Part shown: positions 32,503 to 41,548 of the stretch, piece after piece
Numbering within the stretch: position 1 is the first letter of the stretch
Layout of the letters: each line of letters begins with the position of its first letter
Notes under the pieces: model-generated
What the model was told of the DNA's origin: nothing
Database searches by the model: none
The model's input: the letters and a program-made list of their open reading frames with translations, nothing else
Made by a program: the position numbers and the translations under genes
Assembly: GCF_021044755.1 (NCBI RefSeq)
Contig: NZ_JAJNOR010000001.1
Span: 682,001-746,000, forward strand
DNA length: 64,000 nucleotides
Reading direction: 5' to 3'
Source: Lientehia hominis
Lineage (GTDB): Bacteria; Bacillota; Clostridia; Lachnospirales; Lachnospiraceae

Positions 32503-33171
32503 TCAGAATTTCACATAGCCCGGGTGCTTCGCCCCCGGATTATTGCCCCGGTACATTTCCACCAGCTTGTCGATTTCTTTTCTGGGAAGCTCATTTTGTT
32601 TTCCAAGCATCATGCCCAGATAAACGATCTTTGCATTGTACTCCAGCGTCTCTGTTTTAAAATACGCGGTGGTCAAATCTTTTCCTACGGTCACGGTCCC
32701 GTGATTCTCCAGCAAAAACGCGTCATACGTCTGAAGGAACGGAATCATGGCATCGGCCAGCTCCTGTGTGGAGGGCTTCGCATAAGGAACGATGGGCACC
32801 GCTCCCAACGCGCAGACGGCCTCCGGAAGGATATATTTATCCAGGGGGATATGTGCCACAGCGAACGTAGTCGCATAAGGCGGATGTGCATGTACTACGG
32901 CCCCCACGTCCGGCCTTTCTTTGTATACCCGCAGATGGACCTTCACCTCGGAGGACGGCTTCCAGGTGCCTTCCAGCAGTTCCCCCTGTTCGTTCACTTT
33001 CACGATCATATCCGGTGTCAGATATCCCTTGCTGACTCCGGTCGGCGTGGTCAGATACTCTGTTTCGTTCAGCTTTACGGTGATATTCCCATCGTTCGCG
33101 GCCACAAATCCATTGGTATAGATCCGCTTTCCGATATCGCACATAAACGCCTTTAATTCCTGTTCATTCAT
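32503..33171 (-). CDS. Class II aldolase, L-fuculose-phosphate aldolase type (2)
   Basis: A 222-residue class II aldolase/AraD-like protein. Residues of the zinc site are in place: AANDGNITVK phosphate loop, Glu in KPSSEVKVH, His pair in VVHAHPPYAT, third His in LENHGTVTVG. The conserved Tyr/Lys-rich C-terminus is basic. It is 48 bp from the upstream FucI-like gene, which suggests the order isomerase (33220), aldolase, kinase (30968) as one pathway. An epimerase role (AraD-like) is possible but the sequence looks more like FucA. Confidence 0.88.
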   Translation of the reverse strand: MNEQELKAFMCDIGKRIYTNGFVAANDGNITVKLNETEYLTTPTGVSKGYLTPDMIVKVNEQGELLEGTWKPSSEVKVHLRVYKERPDVGAVVHAHPPYATTFAVAHIPLDKYILPEAVCALGAVPIVPYAKPSTQELADAMIPFLQTYDAFLLENHGTVTVGKDLTTAYFKTETLEYNAKIVYLGMMLGKQNELPRKEIDKLVEMYRGNNPGAKHPGYVKF

Positions 33172-33219
33172 TTTGTCTTTCCTCCTGTATTGGCTTTTTG
33201 TTTCATGCAGCTACTATGA

Positions 33220-34605
33220 TCATTTCCCCGCTTCCAGACAAACCGCATGGATGCCGAGAATACTGCAGATTTCTTTCAGCTCCTTTTCATATTCTCCATA
33301 TACTACATGGATATGGTTGGAGCGCACTTCATCAAAAAATGTCTCTTTGTCACAGAGCAGTTCAAAATAAGCGTGGGGTCTCTCCCATATGGTTTCCCGG
33401 AGCTTTTCCCGGTCAAAATACACAGCATTGGCCGGAACGATCAGCATCTCATATTCTCCCTGCTTCCGGTTCAGCCTCGCCATAGTCACCCGCCCCTCTT
33501 TTGTCACGTATTGGGGACATGTGCCGCCGTATTTCCAATAGTGTTCATGTACGCCTTCTCTTTCCCAGATGACTTCCTTCTTATCCCTGGCAAAGTCCGT
33601 AGGCTGGGACCCGCAGTTGCAGGTGGTCAGCACCTGATCCTTATAGTCATATTGGGACAGATCTGTGAACATCACCGGTCCTTCCTGCAGATGGTGAAGA
33701 AGCTCCATGGTCAGCGCTGCATTGATATCCGCTTCACACCCGAAGACCATCCTCTCTTTTTTTCCAAAGGCGTCTTCACAGTCTCCCATCATGGAATGGC
33801 ACAGGCAGAAGGATGTATACTGATTGGCCATCTCCGGCAGACATTTAGCGGAGACAAAGGACAGGTTATTCTCCCTGCAGAACTGCTTCATGGCCAGATA
33901 CAGCTTGATCTGTTTCATCATAGCTTCCTTAGTCGTCACAATGCCTCCGAAGCTTTCTTCGATCCATTTATAAAATTTCTCGGCTTCGTCGTCGTCTACT
34001 TTCTCCGCCCTGGCGATGATCTCCATCTGTTCAAAGGTCTCAATCTCCACTCCGAACTTTTCACGCACCACATTGGGATCGCATACTGCCGTCACCATTC
34101 CCATGCAGGTTCCTCCGCCCAGTCCCAGCTTTTCTCCCTTCATGGAAGAGACCGCGCAGGCCGCGTCCAGATAGACTCTGCATTTTTCTCTGGCGGCAGC
34201 ATCCTCGAAGGGACCGTACACCAAATTCGCATGAAATCCGAATTCATCCATTCCCCCTCTGGCAATGGCTCCGCCCACCAGGCCGCAGGTCCCCGCGCCC
34301 GCATCAGCCCAGATGACCACAGGGACGCCCGCCTCCCGTACCAGTGCCGCGGCACAATTGGCATAAGTCCAGGTACCCACATAGAGGACCAGTGCCTGAA
34401 TCCCCATACAGCGCAGCTCTTTTCCGGCTTTTACCATGTCTTCCATGGTGCGGTTTACATTGCCGGCATCCTTTACCTCATATCCCATCTCCCTCAATGC
34501 AGCCTTCACCACCTCGTGGGTGGCCGCAACACGGTCAATGGTTTCCTGGGGCCAGCTGTCCCCAGGCGCAAAGGTCGAAACAAGGCCTATCACTTTTTTT
34601 GACAT
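33220..34605 (-). CDS. L-fucose/L-arabinose isomerase-family protein (FucI-like), paralogue 2
   Basis: A 461-residue FucI-family isomerase. Metal and acid/base residues can be matched: Glu in CEADINAALTMELLHHL, Asp in VMFTDLSQYDYK, His in RSNHIHVVYGEYEKE. It starts KKVIGLVSTFAPGDSWPQE, the N-terminal domain. It is close to paralogue 1 in plan (24371) but clearly diverged, including in the first 60 residues that contact substrate. Located 12 bp after the DUF4432 gene and before the aldolase, so it should supply the ketose for the kinase at 30968. Confidence 0.86.
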   Translation of the reverse strand: MSKKVIGLVSTFAPGDSWPQETIDRVAATHEVVKAALREMGYEVKDAGNVNRTMEDMVKAGKELRCMGIQALVLYVGTWTYANCAAALVREAGVPVVIWADAGAGTCGLVGGAIARGGMDEFGFHANLVYGPFEDAAAREKCRVYLDAACAVSSMKGEKLGLGGGTCMGMVTAVCDPNVVREKFGVEIETFEQMEIIARAEKVDDDEAEKFYKWIEESFGGIVTTKEAMMKQIKLYLAMKQFCRENNLSFVSAKCLPEMANQYTSFCLCHSMMGDCEDAFGKKERMVFGCEADINAALTMELLHHLQEGPVMFTDLSQYDYKDQVLTTCNCGSQPTDFARDKKEVIWEREGVHEHYWKYGGTCPQYVTKEGRVTMARLNRKQGEYEMLIVPANAVYFDREKLRETIWERPHAYFELLCDKETFFDEVRSNHIHVVYGEYEKELKEICSILGIHAVCLEAGK

Positions 34606-34617
34606 AGGATTTCCCCC

Positions 34618-35676
34618 TTATTCTGATATTTTGATCAATTGTTCTATCTGCTCCCTGTCCTCCAGGATACCGAGCTCTGTCACCACCCGCACCGTTTCAA
34701 AAGGAGCGATGGTCTGGAGCGTCCCGTATCTTCTCTCATTCACCCGGCCCTCACAATGGCAGTTCGCAGGTTCCAAGCCCACTGCATAAGCGCCTGCTAT
34801 GTTCGTTTTCCACTCATGCAGAAACGGCATTACATTCGTATCCTGTTTGATATAGAATCCAAATCCAAGCCTCTCATTAAACGCCAGAGTTGTCACCTGC
34901 TTCTTCTCCCGGAAGCTGTGCATGATACAGATCTCCTTTCCCGGCACCTGAGGCTTTTCCACCTTCCGATACTCAGAAAGATACGGCACCGCCCATTCAT
35001 CCCTGCAGGATTTCTCCGATGGCTCCACATAAATCTTCATCTCTGAATCCGCAAAGGGAAAACCCAGATTCAAATGATACATATACATGAGCGGCCGTTC
35101 CTCAAACCCTTCATTTTCCAGTTCATCGGTGATCTTTACAGCCGGCTTTCCCATGGAGACCTGCATATGGCGCCTCAGCGCGATATTCTCTCCAAAAAGG
35201 CTGGTTTCTCTCATCTCTCCATAAAGCTCAATGAGATAATCATCCTCCTCCCAGTGGGCTGCCGCCGCCGCGTTCACTGCCGACATGGCTTTGATCCGTC
35301 CATGGCACACCTGTTTTTCTCCCGCATCCACACAGTCATATCCGACATTCTGGGTACCGCAGGTATAAAACAGTCCGCCGCACAAATGCTTAAGGGTATC
35401 CTCCGAAGATTCCGGAAGATATCGGAGAGGATACACCAGGCCGTTTTTACTTAAGAAGTACAGGGGAATCCCTTTGTAGCTCATGGAATTTACATCCATG
35501 CACCGGTTTTCCATCACAGAAAATTCCATTCCGCTCCCGTTTTTCACTTCCAGGAATCGGATTCCATCCCCGTTTCCGTCAATTTGCTCCTTCCTCGTGA
35601 CACCGGCTATCTGAGTGATGTTTCCAGCATAGGAAAGAAGCTCTTGTTTCGTATAATCCCGTCCGAATACTTTCAT
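34618..35676 (-). CDS. DUF4432 protein, aldose 1-epimerase superfamily
   Basis: A 352-residue protein of the galactose-mutarotase-like beta-sandwich superfamily (DUF4432). Segments: FSVMENRCMDVNSMSYKGI, CGGLFYTCGTQNVG, CHGRIKAMSA, and MYMYHLNLGFPF. In sugar operons such proteins are thought to interconvert anomers before isomerisation; this is from gene context, not proof. It follows the substrate-binding protein gene, with a terminator-like hairpin at 35692-35733 between them, and precedes the FucI-like gene by 12 bp. Confidence 0.82.
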   Translation of the reverse strand: MKVFGRDYTKQELLSYAGNITQIAGVTRKEQIDGNGDGIRFLEVKNGSGMEFSVMENRCMDVNSMSYKGIPLYFLSKNGLVYPLRYLPESSEDTLKHLCGGLFYTCGTQNVGYDCVDAGEKQVCHGRIKAMSAVNAAAAAHWEEDDYLIELYGEMRETSLFGENIALRRHMQVSMGKPAVKITDELENEGFEERPLMYMYHLNLGFPFADSEMKIYVEPSEKSCRDEWAVPYLSEYRKVEKPQVPGKEICIMHSFREKKQVTTLAFNERLGFGFYIKQDTNVMPFLHEWKTNIAGAYAVGLEPANCHCEGRVNERRYGTLQTIAPFETVRVVTELGILEDREQIEQLIKISE

Positions 35677-35691
35677 TCACATTCCCCTTTT

Positions 35692-35733
35692 CAAAACCTG
35701 TGGCCTGCTTCCGCAGGCGGAAACAGACCACAG
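35692..35733 (-). terminator. Attenuator-like hairpin after the binding-protein gene
   Basis: On the minus strand CTGTGG (35733-35728) pairs with CCACAG (35703-35698), with an inner GCCTGC/GCAGGC, then TTTT (35695-35692). Such hairpins after binding-protein genes often raise their level relative to downstream genes. Confidence 0.6.
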
Positions 35734-35763
35734 CGTTCCGTAAAGCATGGTTATTGGTTTTTA

Positions 35764-36846
35764 TTACTTTCCGAAGGGGTACAGAAGCTCCTGAATATGT
35801 TCGTCATCGAAGTTCGCAGGAGTCACGATGCTGTTGCCGGAGTTCACGAATTTTTCAACATCTTTTCCTTCAATCAGGTTGATAGCCTGTGCTACAGACT
35901 CATAGCCCATGTTATAAGCTTCTGCAACGGAGCATGCCGCTATCGTGCCGTTCTGGATATAGCCGTTGATAGTATCCGATGCGTCAAAGCTTCCCAGGAG
36001 GACCTTGCCGCCCAGTTCTTTTTCTTCCAGAGCAGACGCGATGCCTTCTGCCGTAGGAGTATTGGTAGTATAGAATGCTTTGATATCGGGATATGCCGCC
36101 AGCATGTCATAGGTCTGGCTCATAGCCTTGGAAGAATCGTTCTGAGAATACAGGATTTCTCCTACGATTTCGATATCGGGATAGTTCGCTTTGATATAAT
36201 CGATGAAGCCGTTCTCACGGGCCATGATGGTAGCGCCGCCGGGTACCGCAGAAATGATTCCGATCTGTCCCTCTCCGCCGATTCTCTGAGCGATTTCTTC
36301 TGCCACGTCCGCGCCTGCTTTTTCATTATCCAGGGCTACCAGACAGTCATAATCTTCCGTAGAAATCTTGGAGTCTACCAAAACCATCGGAATTCCTGCT
36401 TCCTGAACCTCAGCACATACGCCGGCCAGAGCGTCCGTATCATTGGGAGCCAGAACAATAGCCGCGGGTTTCGTTCCGATGGCTGCCTCAACCATAGATA
36501 CCTGCTTCTCAATATCCACTTCTCCTAAAGGCGGAGCCTGATAAACGACTTCATAGCCTTTTTCCTTGCCGCATGCTTCCGCGCCGTCCTGCAGACATAA
36601 CCAGTGGTTGTACTGAGACTCCTTGCCGATTACATAAATAGTTTTGCTGCCGGATGAATTATCGTCCTTCTTTGCTTCGGTGGTCTCGTCTGACTTGGCT
36701 TCCGTTGTCTTTTCTTCAGCGGCTTTCGTTGTCTCTTCTTTCTTTGCCGCAGTGGTCTCATCCGCCGCCTTCTTTCCGCAGCCCGCCAATGCCATGATCA
36801 GGCAAAGCATAACCGCTACTACTGCTGTCCATTTGTTTCGTTTCAT
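35764..36846 (-). CDS. Sugar ABC transporter substrate-binding lipoprotein (RbsB-like)
   Basis: A 360-residue periplasmic-binding-protein type 1 lipoprotein. Signal peptide MKRNKWTAVVAVMLCLIMALAGC with lipobox LAGC (Cys23). After it comes a disordered Lys/Glu/Thr/Ala linker of about 45 residues (repeats such as TTEAKSDETTEAKKDD), then the ligand-binding fold starting IYVIGKESQYNHW, with EKQVSMVEAAI, VDSKISTEDYDC and the C-terminal hinge region VEKFVNSGN. It should capture a monosaccharide outside the membrane and hand it to the permease at 36909. Strong AAGGAGG ribosome binding site. Confidence 0.92.
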   Translation of the reverse strand: MKRNKWTAVVAVMLCLIMALAGCGKKAADETTAAKKEETTKAAEEKTTEAKSDETTEAKKDDNSSGSKTIYVIGKESQYNHWLCLQDGAEACGKEKGYEVVYQAPPLGEVDIEKQVSMVEAAIGTKPAAIVLAPNDTDALAGVCAEVQEAGIPMVLVDSKISTEDYDCLVALDNEKAGADVAEEIAQRIGGEGQIGIISAVPGGATIMARENGFIDYIKANYPDIEIVGEILYSQNDSSKAMSQTYDMLAAYPDIKAFYTTNTPTAEGIASALEEKELGGKVLLGSFDASDTINGYIQNGTIAACSVAEAYNMGYESVAQAINLIEGKDVEKFVNSGNSIVTPANFDDEHIQELLYPFGK

Positions 36847-36908
36847 GTTTTTTCCTCCTTTTACATTTTATATAGTAAACAGCCCTTTGCTGTTCCTAGC
36901 GTACCTTC

Positions 36909-37913
36909 CTATTTCTTGGATGCCTCTCTGCGCCTTCTCATGATGTCGGCCCATACGGCCACGATGATGATCACGCCGGTGATGATCTGCTGCCAGAAGG
37001 TATTCACTCCCATGAGGTTCAGTCCGTTCCTCATGATGCCTACTATAAAAGCGCCCATCACAGCGCCGGGAATGGTTCCCTGGCCGCCCATCATGCTCAC
37101 TCCGCCGATCACGGACGCCGCGATGCCTTCCAGTTCAAAACTCATCCCTGCTGTAGGCTGTGCAGACAGGAGCCTGGTGGTAAGCATGACGCCTGCCAGA
37201 CCGGCCATGCCGCCGCTGAACATATAGGCGATGGTCGTGATTTTATCGGTGTTGATTCCTGAAAGCCTTGCCGCCTCCACATTGCTGCCGGTCGCAAAGA
37301 TCTTTCGTCCCAGAACTGTTTTCGAAAGGACAATGGACAAGATAATGGCACATATCACCATGATATAAACTAACATCGGGATTCCGAGAATTTTGCCGCT
37401 TCCGATGAATTTAAGCACCGGCAGATCCCCTTCACTCGCCACCTCGCGTACAGAAATGGAGGATCCATTGGAAATGATATAGGTAGCGCCCCGGAATATG
37501 TACTGAGTACCCAACGTGGCAATAAAAGGGATCAAATGCATCTTGGTGACCAGAAAACCATTGAACAGGCCGCAGAGCATGCCGCAGGCCAAAGTGATAA
37601 GGATACAGGCGAAGGCCGGTATTCCGGCCCGGAGGCTGACGCAGAAAACCGCCCCGGATACGCCGACCACGGAACCTGCCGACAGCTCGGCGCCGCCGAT
37701 GATCAGTACAAACGAGATACCACAGGCCAGAGTGGCGTAAACAGCCACAGAAAGACAGATGCTGATAAAATTGTCCACGGTCAAAAAGGTTCTCGTCAGA
37801 ACGGAAAAGATGATAATCAGGCCGAACAGCCCCGCCATGCTGCCCAGAAAGTTTGCAAATTTTGTCCGGGCAATCTTGTTTTTTACACTATTTGAATTAT
37901 TCATTTCCAACAC
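36909..37913 (-). CDS. Sugar ABC transporter permease (RbsC-like)
   Basis: A 334-residue permease of the ribose-type family, about ten hydrophobic segments beginning with FLGSMAGLFGLIIIFSVLT. Typical motifs: GIDLSVGS-equivalent GGAELSAGSVVGVSGAVF, and VGRKIFATGSNVEAARLSGI with the cytosolic EAA-like loop, GMSFELEGIAASVIGG. It overlaps the ATPase gene by 17 nt, as in Rbs operons. One permease gene only, so a homodimer. Confidence 0.93.
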   Translation of the reverse strand: MLEMNNSNSVKNKIARTKFANFLGSMAGLFGLIIIFSVLTRTFLTVDNFISICLSVAVYATLACGISFVLIIGGAELSAGSVVGVSGAVFCVSLRAGIPAFACILITLACGMLCGLFNGFLVTKMHLIPFIATLGTQYIFRGATYIISNGSSISVREVASEGDLPVLKFIGSGKILGIPMLVYIMVICAIILSIVLSKTVLGRKIFATGSNVEAARLSGINTDKITTIAYMFSGGMAGLAGVMLTTRLLSAQPTAGMSFELEGIAASVIGGVSMMGGQGTIPGAVMGAFIVGIMRNGLNLMGVNTFWQQIITGVIIIVAVWADIMRRRREASKK

Positions 37914-39414
37914 ACTCCGTTTCGTTCGTTTTCAGACCAGTGATATATGCCATGATTTCTTCCTGCGTCGTTTTCTTCGCTTCTACTTCTCCCACAATGC
38001 TCCCTTCGTGCATAAGAGCGATCCTGTCGCTCATGCCGAGGAGCTCCGGAAGCTCAGACGAAATCATGATTATGCCGACTCCCTGATCGCTCAGCTCGTT
38101 CATCAGCTTGTATATCTCAAACTTGGCTCCAACATCGATCCCCCTCGTCGGTTCATCAAAGATCAGCAGATCCACCTGTCTCGACAGCCATTTAGCCAAA
38201 ACCAGCTTCTGCTGGTTCCCTCCTGAGAGGAACTGGGCCAGCTGCCCCAGCTTCGGAGTCTTCACCGCCAAAGCGTCCACATAGTGCTTCGCATTCTCCT
38301 CCGCGGTCTTATTGATGACAAAACCGTATTTGGAAATCTTTTTCATGGAAGCCATGTTGATGTTCTTTTCACAGTCCAGGCGGAGGGCCAGGCCTTCGTT
38401 CTTCCTGTCTTCTGTCAAATACGCAATCCCGTTTTTTATGGCCTGCCCGGGACTGCCCACGCCTACTTTTCTGCCGTTTATTTTCACCTCAATGCTGCTC
38501 ACCGGGTCGGCTCCGAAAATAGCCCTGGCCGTCTCCGTACGCCCTGCCCCCATAAGACCCGCGATTCCCAATATTTCCCCTTTTCGCACGTCAATATGCT
38601 TTACATTTACCTTCTTGTTTCGAATATGGTTCGCCTCGAAGAAGACTTCTCCTATCGTTCTCTCATGCTTCGGGTATTTGTCATCCATGGTCCGGCCCAC
38701 CATCCGGTTGATCAGTTCATCCAGCGTGACGCTGGCGAAATCAAAGGAATCCCCCACCTGCTGGCCGTCCCGAAGCACAGTCACCCGGTCTGCGATCTTT
38801 GAGAGCTCCTCCATCCTGTGGGAAATATAGATGATTCCTTTCCCCTCCTTCTGAAGCTGTTTGATGACCATGAAAAGCTGCTCAATTTCCGATTCTGCCA
38901 GCGCCGCCGTCGGCTCATCAAACACTACCACCTCCGAATCAAAGGACATTGCCTTACAGATCTCTACCATCTGCATCTGGGCCACGCTCATGGTCATGAC
39001 CACATCTCCCGGCTTGATCATATTCAGTTTGAACCGGTCCAGAATCTTCTGCGTTTCTTTTTCCACATATTTGGCATCTACAAATCCGAACCGGTTCTTG
39101 TGACGTCCAATATAGACGTTATCCGCCACAGTCAGATCCGGACAGAGATTGAATTCCTGAAAGATGATGCTGATGCCCAGTTCCTGAGCCTCCTTGATAT
39201 TATGAATGGAGACTTCTTTTCCCTTAACAAATATCTTCCCTTCATCCGGCGTATATACTCCGTTTAGAATCTTCATCAATGTGGACTTCCCCGCACCGTT
39301 TTCCCCCAAAAGCGCATGGACTTCCCCCGAATTGACCACGATGTTTACGTTATCCAATGCCTTTACGCCGGGAAAGCTTTTTGAGATTCCTTCCATCCTA
39401 AGAATTTCACCCAT
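37897..39414 (-). CDS. Sugar ABC transporter ATPase (RbsA-like, two ABC domains)
   Basis: A 505-residue double ATPase. First domain: Walker A GENGAGKSTLMKIL, signature MSVAQMQMVEICKA (an S-V-A-Q form), Walker B VVFDEPTAAL. Second domain: degenerate Walker A GLMGAGRTETARAI, as usual in RbsA, signature LSGGNQQKLVLAKWL, Walker B LLIFDEPTRGIDVG. It is the first transporter gene after the TIM-barrel isomerase. Length and asymmetry match RbsA/AraG/MglA. Confidence 0.94.
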   Translation of the reverse strand: MGEILRMEGISKSFPGVKALDNVNIVVNSGEVHALLGENGAGKSTLMKILNGVYTPDEGKIFVKGKEVSIHNIKEAQELGISIIFQEFNLCPDLTVADNVYIGRHKNRFGFVDAKYVEKETQKILDRFKLNMIKPGDVVMTMSVAQMQMVEICKAMSFDSEVVVFDEPTAALAESEIEQLFMVIKQLQKEGKGIIYISHRMEELSKIADRVTVLRDGQQVGDSFDFASVTLDELINRMVGRTMDDKYPKHERTIGEVFFEANHIRNKKVNVKHIDVRKGEILGIAGLMGAGRTETARAIFGADPVSSIEVKINGRKVGVGSPGQAIKNGIAYLTEDRKNEGLALRLDCEKNINMASMKKISKYGFVINKTAEENAKHYVDALAVKTPKLGQLAQFLSGGNQQKLVLAKWLSRQVDLLIFDEPTRGIDVGAKFEIYKLMNELSDQGVGIIMISSELPELLGMSDRIALMHEGSIVGEVEAKKTTQEEIMAYITGLKTNETECVGNE

Positions 39415-39447
39415 ACTATGTACACCCTTTCTTTTCCCTTGTCCTCA

Positions 39448-40416
39448 CTATTTTGAAAGGAACGCCTTTTCCCGCACCAGTCTGGAAGCGTAAGCCGCGT
39501 CGCCTCTCCGGATGCATTCCTCTATGTTCTCCATACCGATCTTATCCACCATCTTATCGAACATATCAAGGTACAGGATGCTCTCTTCCGCACAGGCAAA
39601 GGAATCCTCACGGCTGGGGAATATGTCCACTGAACACCAGCCGTCATATTTTACCTTTCTCAGTACGTAGCAGAGCTCTATGTATTCAATAAACCGGACC
39701 GACCCCAGAATCATGTCGTCGTCCCAGTATCCCAGGCAGTCATTGGTGTGCATATGGAAGAGGCGTCCTCTTTCCGCACAGGCCTGTACTGCCGCAGCCA
39801 TATTAGCGTTGGCGTAGAGTACATGCCCCACGTCCACGGACACGCCCAGATTCTTTCTCCCTCCCTCCGCACACATCAGAAGGGCCGTCCCGTATGTATC
39901 CACCAGCGAACGGTTTCTGGGCTCCCTGGGCTTGAACTCCAACGCTACCTTCACGTCTGGATTATGATCTGCCACTTCCACTGCTCCGTCCAGGAAATCG
40001 TGATAGAGCCTGCTGTAATCCGTACAGAGCGCGTAGTCAAAGCCGTCCTGCCCCGGCCAGATGTTGATGACCTCTGCTCCCATCTCTGCCGCATAGTCGG
40101 ATGCCTGTTTGCAGATATCGATGGCTTTCCGTCGGAGCGCCGGATTCGGATTGGCCAGAGAACCTTTCCCCAAATCTCTCCTGCCCGCGATGGCCACATT
40201 GATACAGGCGCATTTCAGGTTCAGGTCTTCCAAAATCTTTTTCGTTTCTTTTCCGTCGGCTTCCTCTCCGCCCGAGGAAATCTCAAGGCCCTGGATACCG
40301 GGAATCTCCGCCAGTTTTTTTGCCTTCTCCGCGAAAGAACAATCCTCCTTGTACCCTTCAAATACGAATCTGTCGCCGAGGATACCCATGGATCCCGTGA
40401 TTACGCTTTGTTTCAT
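39448..40416 (-). CDS. Xylose isomerase-like TIM-barrel isomerase/epimerase
   Basis: First gene of the sugar operon. ATG 40416 (MKQSVITGSMGILGDRF) has GGAGG 8 nt upstream; an in-frame ATG 39 nt further up is not supported. 322 residues. AP-endonuclease-2 type barrel with metal ligands visible: Glu in VALEFKPREPR, Asp and His in GVSVDVGHVLY, and His and Asp in LFHMHTND. Similar enzymes are L-rhamnose isomerase, D-apiose isomerase or ketose 3-epimerases, so the substrate is open. Its presence besides a FucI-like isomerase in the same operon suggests two entry routes or a further epimerisation. Confidence 0.83.
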   Translation of the reverse strand: MKQSVITGSMGILGDRFVFEGYKEDCSFAEKAKKLAEIPGIQGLEISSGGEEADGKETKKILEDLNLKCACINVAIAGRRDLGKGSLANPNPALRRKAIDICKQASDYAAEMGAEVINIWPGQDGFDYALCTDYSRLYHDFLDGAVEVADHNPDVKVALEFKPREPRNRSLVDTYGTALLMCAEGGRKNLGVSVDVGHVLYANANMAAAVQACAERGRLFHMHTNDCLGYWDDDMILGSVRFIEYIELCYVLRKVKYDGWCSVDIFPSREDSFACAEESILYLDMFDKMVDKIGMENIEECIRRGDAAYASRLVREKAFLSK

Positions 40417-40515
40417 TTCCATTCCTCCCTGTTCGTTTTCATGTTCCTTTTGCACTGGAACGGTGTTTGCTCCATCGTCATTTTAAACAATTAATTGTGC
40501 CATTTTTTAAAATAA

Positions 40516-40545
40516 ATCATACAATTGCACATGTTTTTGTGTCTC
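40516..40545 (-). promoter_or_regulatory. Possible promoter of the sugar operon
   Basis: Minus-strand GAGACA (40545-40540), 18-nt spacer, TATGAT (40521-40516). Only the -10 is good. Confidence 0.35.
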
Positions 40546-40570
40546 ATGGTGTTATTCTACGATATCAAAT

Positions 40571-40596
40571 GAACATGGTCAACATTTTTCATGTTC
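40571..40596. promoter_or_regulatory. Candidate DeoR operator
   Basis: GAACATG (40571-40577) and CATGTTC (40590-40596), a 7-bp inverted repeat between the divergent sugar operon and deoR-type gene; it could serve both. Confidence 0.5.
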
Positions 40597-40606
40597 GCTT
40601 TGTTTT

Positions 40607-40636
40607 TTGCTATTGCTTTTTTTGTTATGCTATGAT
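40607..40636 (+). promoter_or_regulatory. Promoter of the deoR-type gene
   Basis: TTGCTA (40607-40612), 18-nt spacer, TATGAT (40631-40636) preceded by TGC (extended -10). Confidence 0.55.
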
Positions 40637-40683
40637 ATATCTAAGATAGACTTACGAAAAATCAAATAAAGGAGGGAACGCCC

Positions 40684-41445
40684 GTGAATGCAGAAACCAG
40701 ACAGATAGCGATTTACGACATGATAAAGTCCAACAAAGAAATGTCCGTTAATACTCTGGCACAGTGCTTTGGCGTATCCGCCATGACAATCCGAAGAGAC
40801 TTAGAGCAGCTGGAACGCTCAAAGCTCATCGAACGCGCCTATGGGAAAGCGCAGATTGCGGATGAAAGCAAGACCGAGCTTTCATTCAACCTGCGTAAAT
40901 CCATGAATCTCACCTACAAACAGAAAATCGCCATGCATGCTGCCAATTCCATCACCGAGCGGGACATGAGGAGCATTTACGTGGACGGCAGCTCCACAGC
41001 CATGGAGCTTTTAAAGGTCCTGCCGCCCAACCGTTCCATGACCGTATTTACCAACAGCGTTTTTGCTCTGAACCTTCTCCAGCCGAAGACCTGGATCGAC
41101 ACCTTCATCATTGGAGGCTTTCTGAATCGCGAAGTATCATCCATGGACGATATAACCTCCGTTGATCTCTGCAAGCAGATTTATGTGGACGCCACTTTCA
41201 CTTCCTGCAGCGATATTTCTGCGGACGGCATGTTCAATAACGGCACCACCGGCACTCAGATCCGCCGGATCATGATGAAGAATTCCCAGCACAACTATCT
41301 GTTGGCAGACCATACTAAATTTAACTCCAGGGGAGTATTCCTTCTCAATACCTGGGATAAGGTCGATACTCTGATCACCGACGAAAAGCCGGACGCCGCC
41401 TTCCTGACGGCAGTCCAAAAATACGGAGTTTCTGTCATCTGGTGA
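40684..41445 (+). CDS. DeoR-family sugar operon repressor
   Basis: A 253-residue regulator starting at GTG 40684, with GGAGGG 7 nt upstream. N-terminal helix-turn-helix: MSVNTLAQCFGVSAMTIRRDLEQLE, the DeoR signature. The C-terminal DeoRC sugar-phosphate sensor domain has the usual IYVDGSSTAMELLKVLP and the DHTKF motif (LLADHTKFNSRG). It is transcribed away from the sugar operon, and a dyad lies between them, so it very likely represses that operon and is released by a phosphorylated intermediate. Confidence 0.9.
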   Translation: MNAETRQIAIYDMIKSNKEMSVNTLAQCFGVSAMTIRRDLEQLERSKLIERAYGKAQIADESKTELSFNLRKSMNLTYKQKIAMHAANSITERDMRSIYVDGSSTAMELLKVLPPNRSMTVFTNSVFALNLLQPKTWIDTFIIGGFLNREVSSMDDITSVDLCKQIYVDATFTSCSDISADGMFNNGTTGTQIRRIMMKNSQHNYLLADHTKFNSRGVFLLNTWDKVDTLITDEKPDAAFLTAVQKYGVSVIW

Positions 41446-41548
41446 CGGATATGACCGGCATTTGCGCAAGCAGCCGGAAGGTAAATTTTGAATCCGTCAT
41501 TCACAGGCGGTGCAGAAAATCCGAAAAATCAACAAGGAGGATAGTATC

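Noticed and set aside
33247..34602. 451-codon frame antisense to the FucI-like gene
   Set aside because: Mirror image of a conserved enzyme gene with no start signals of its own.
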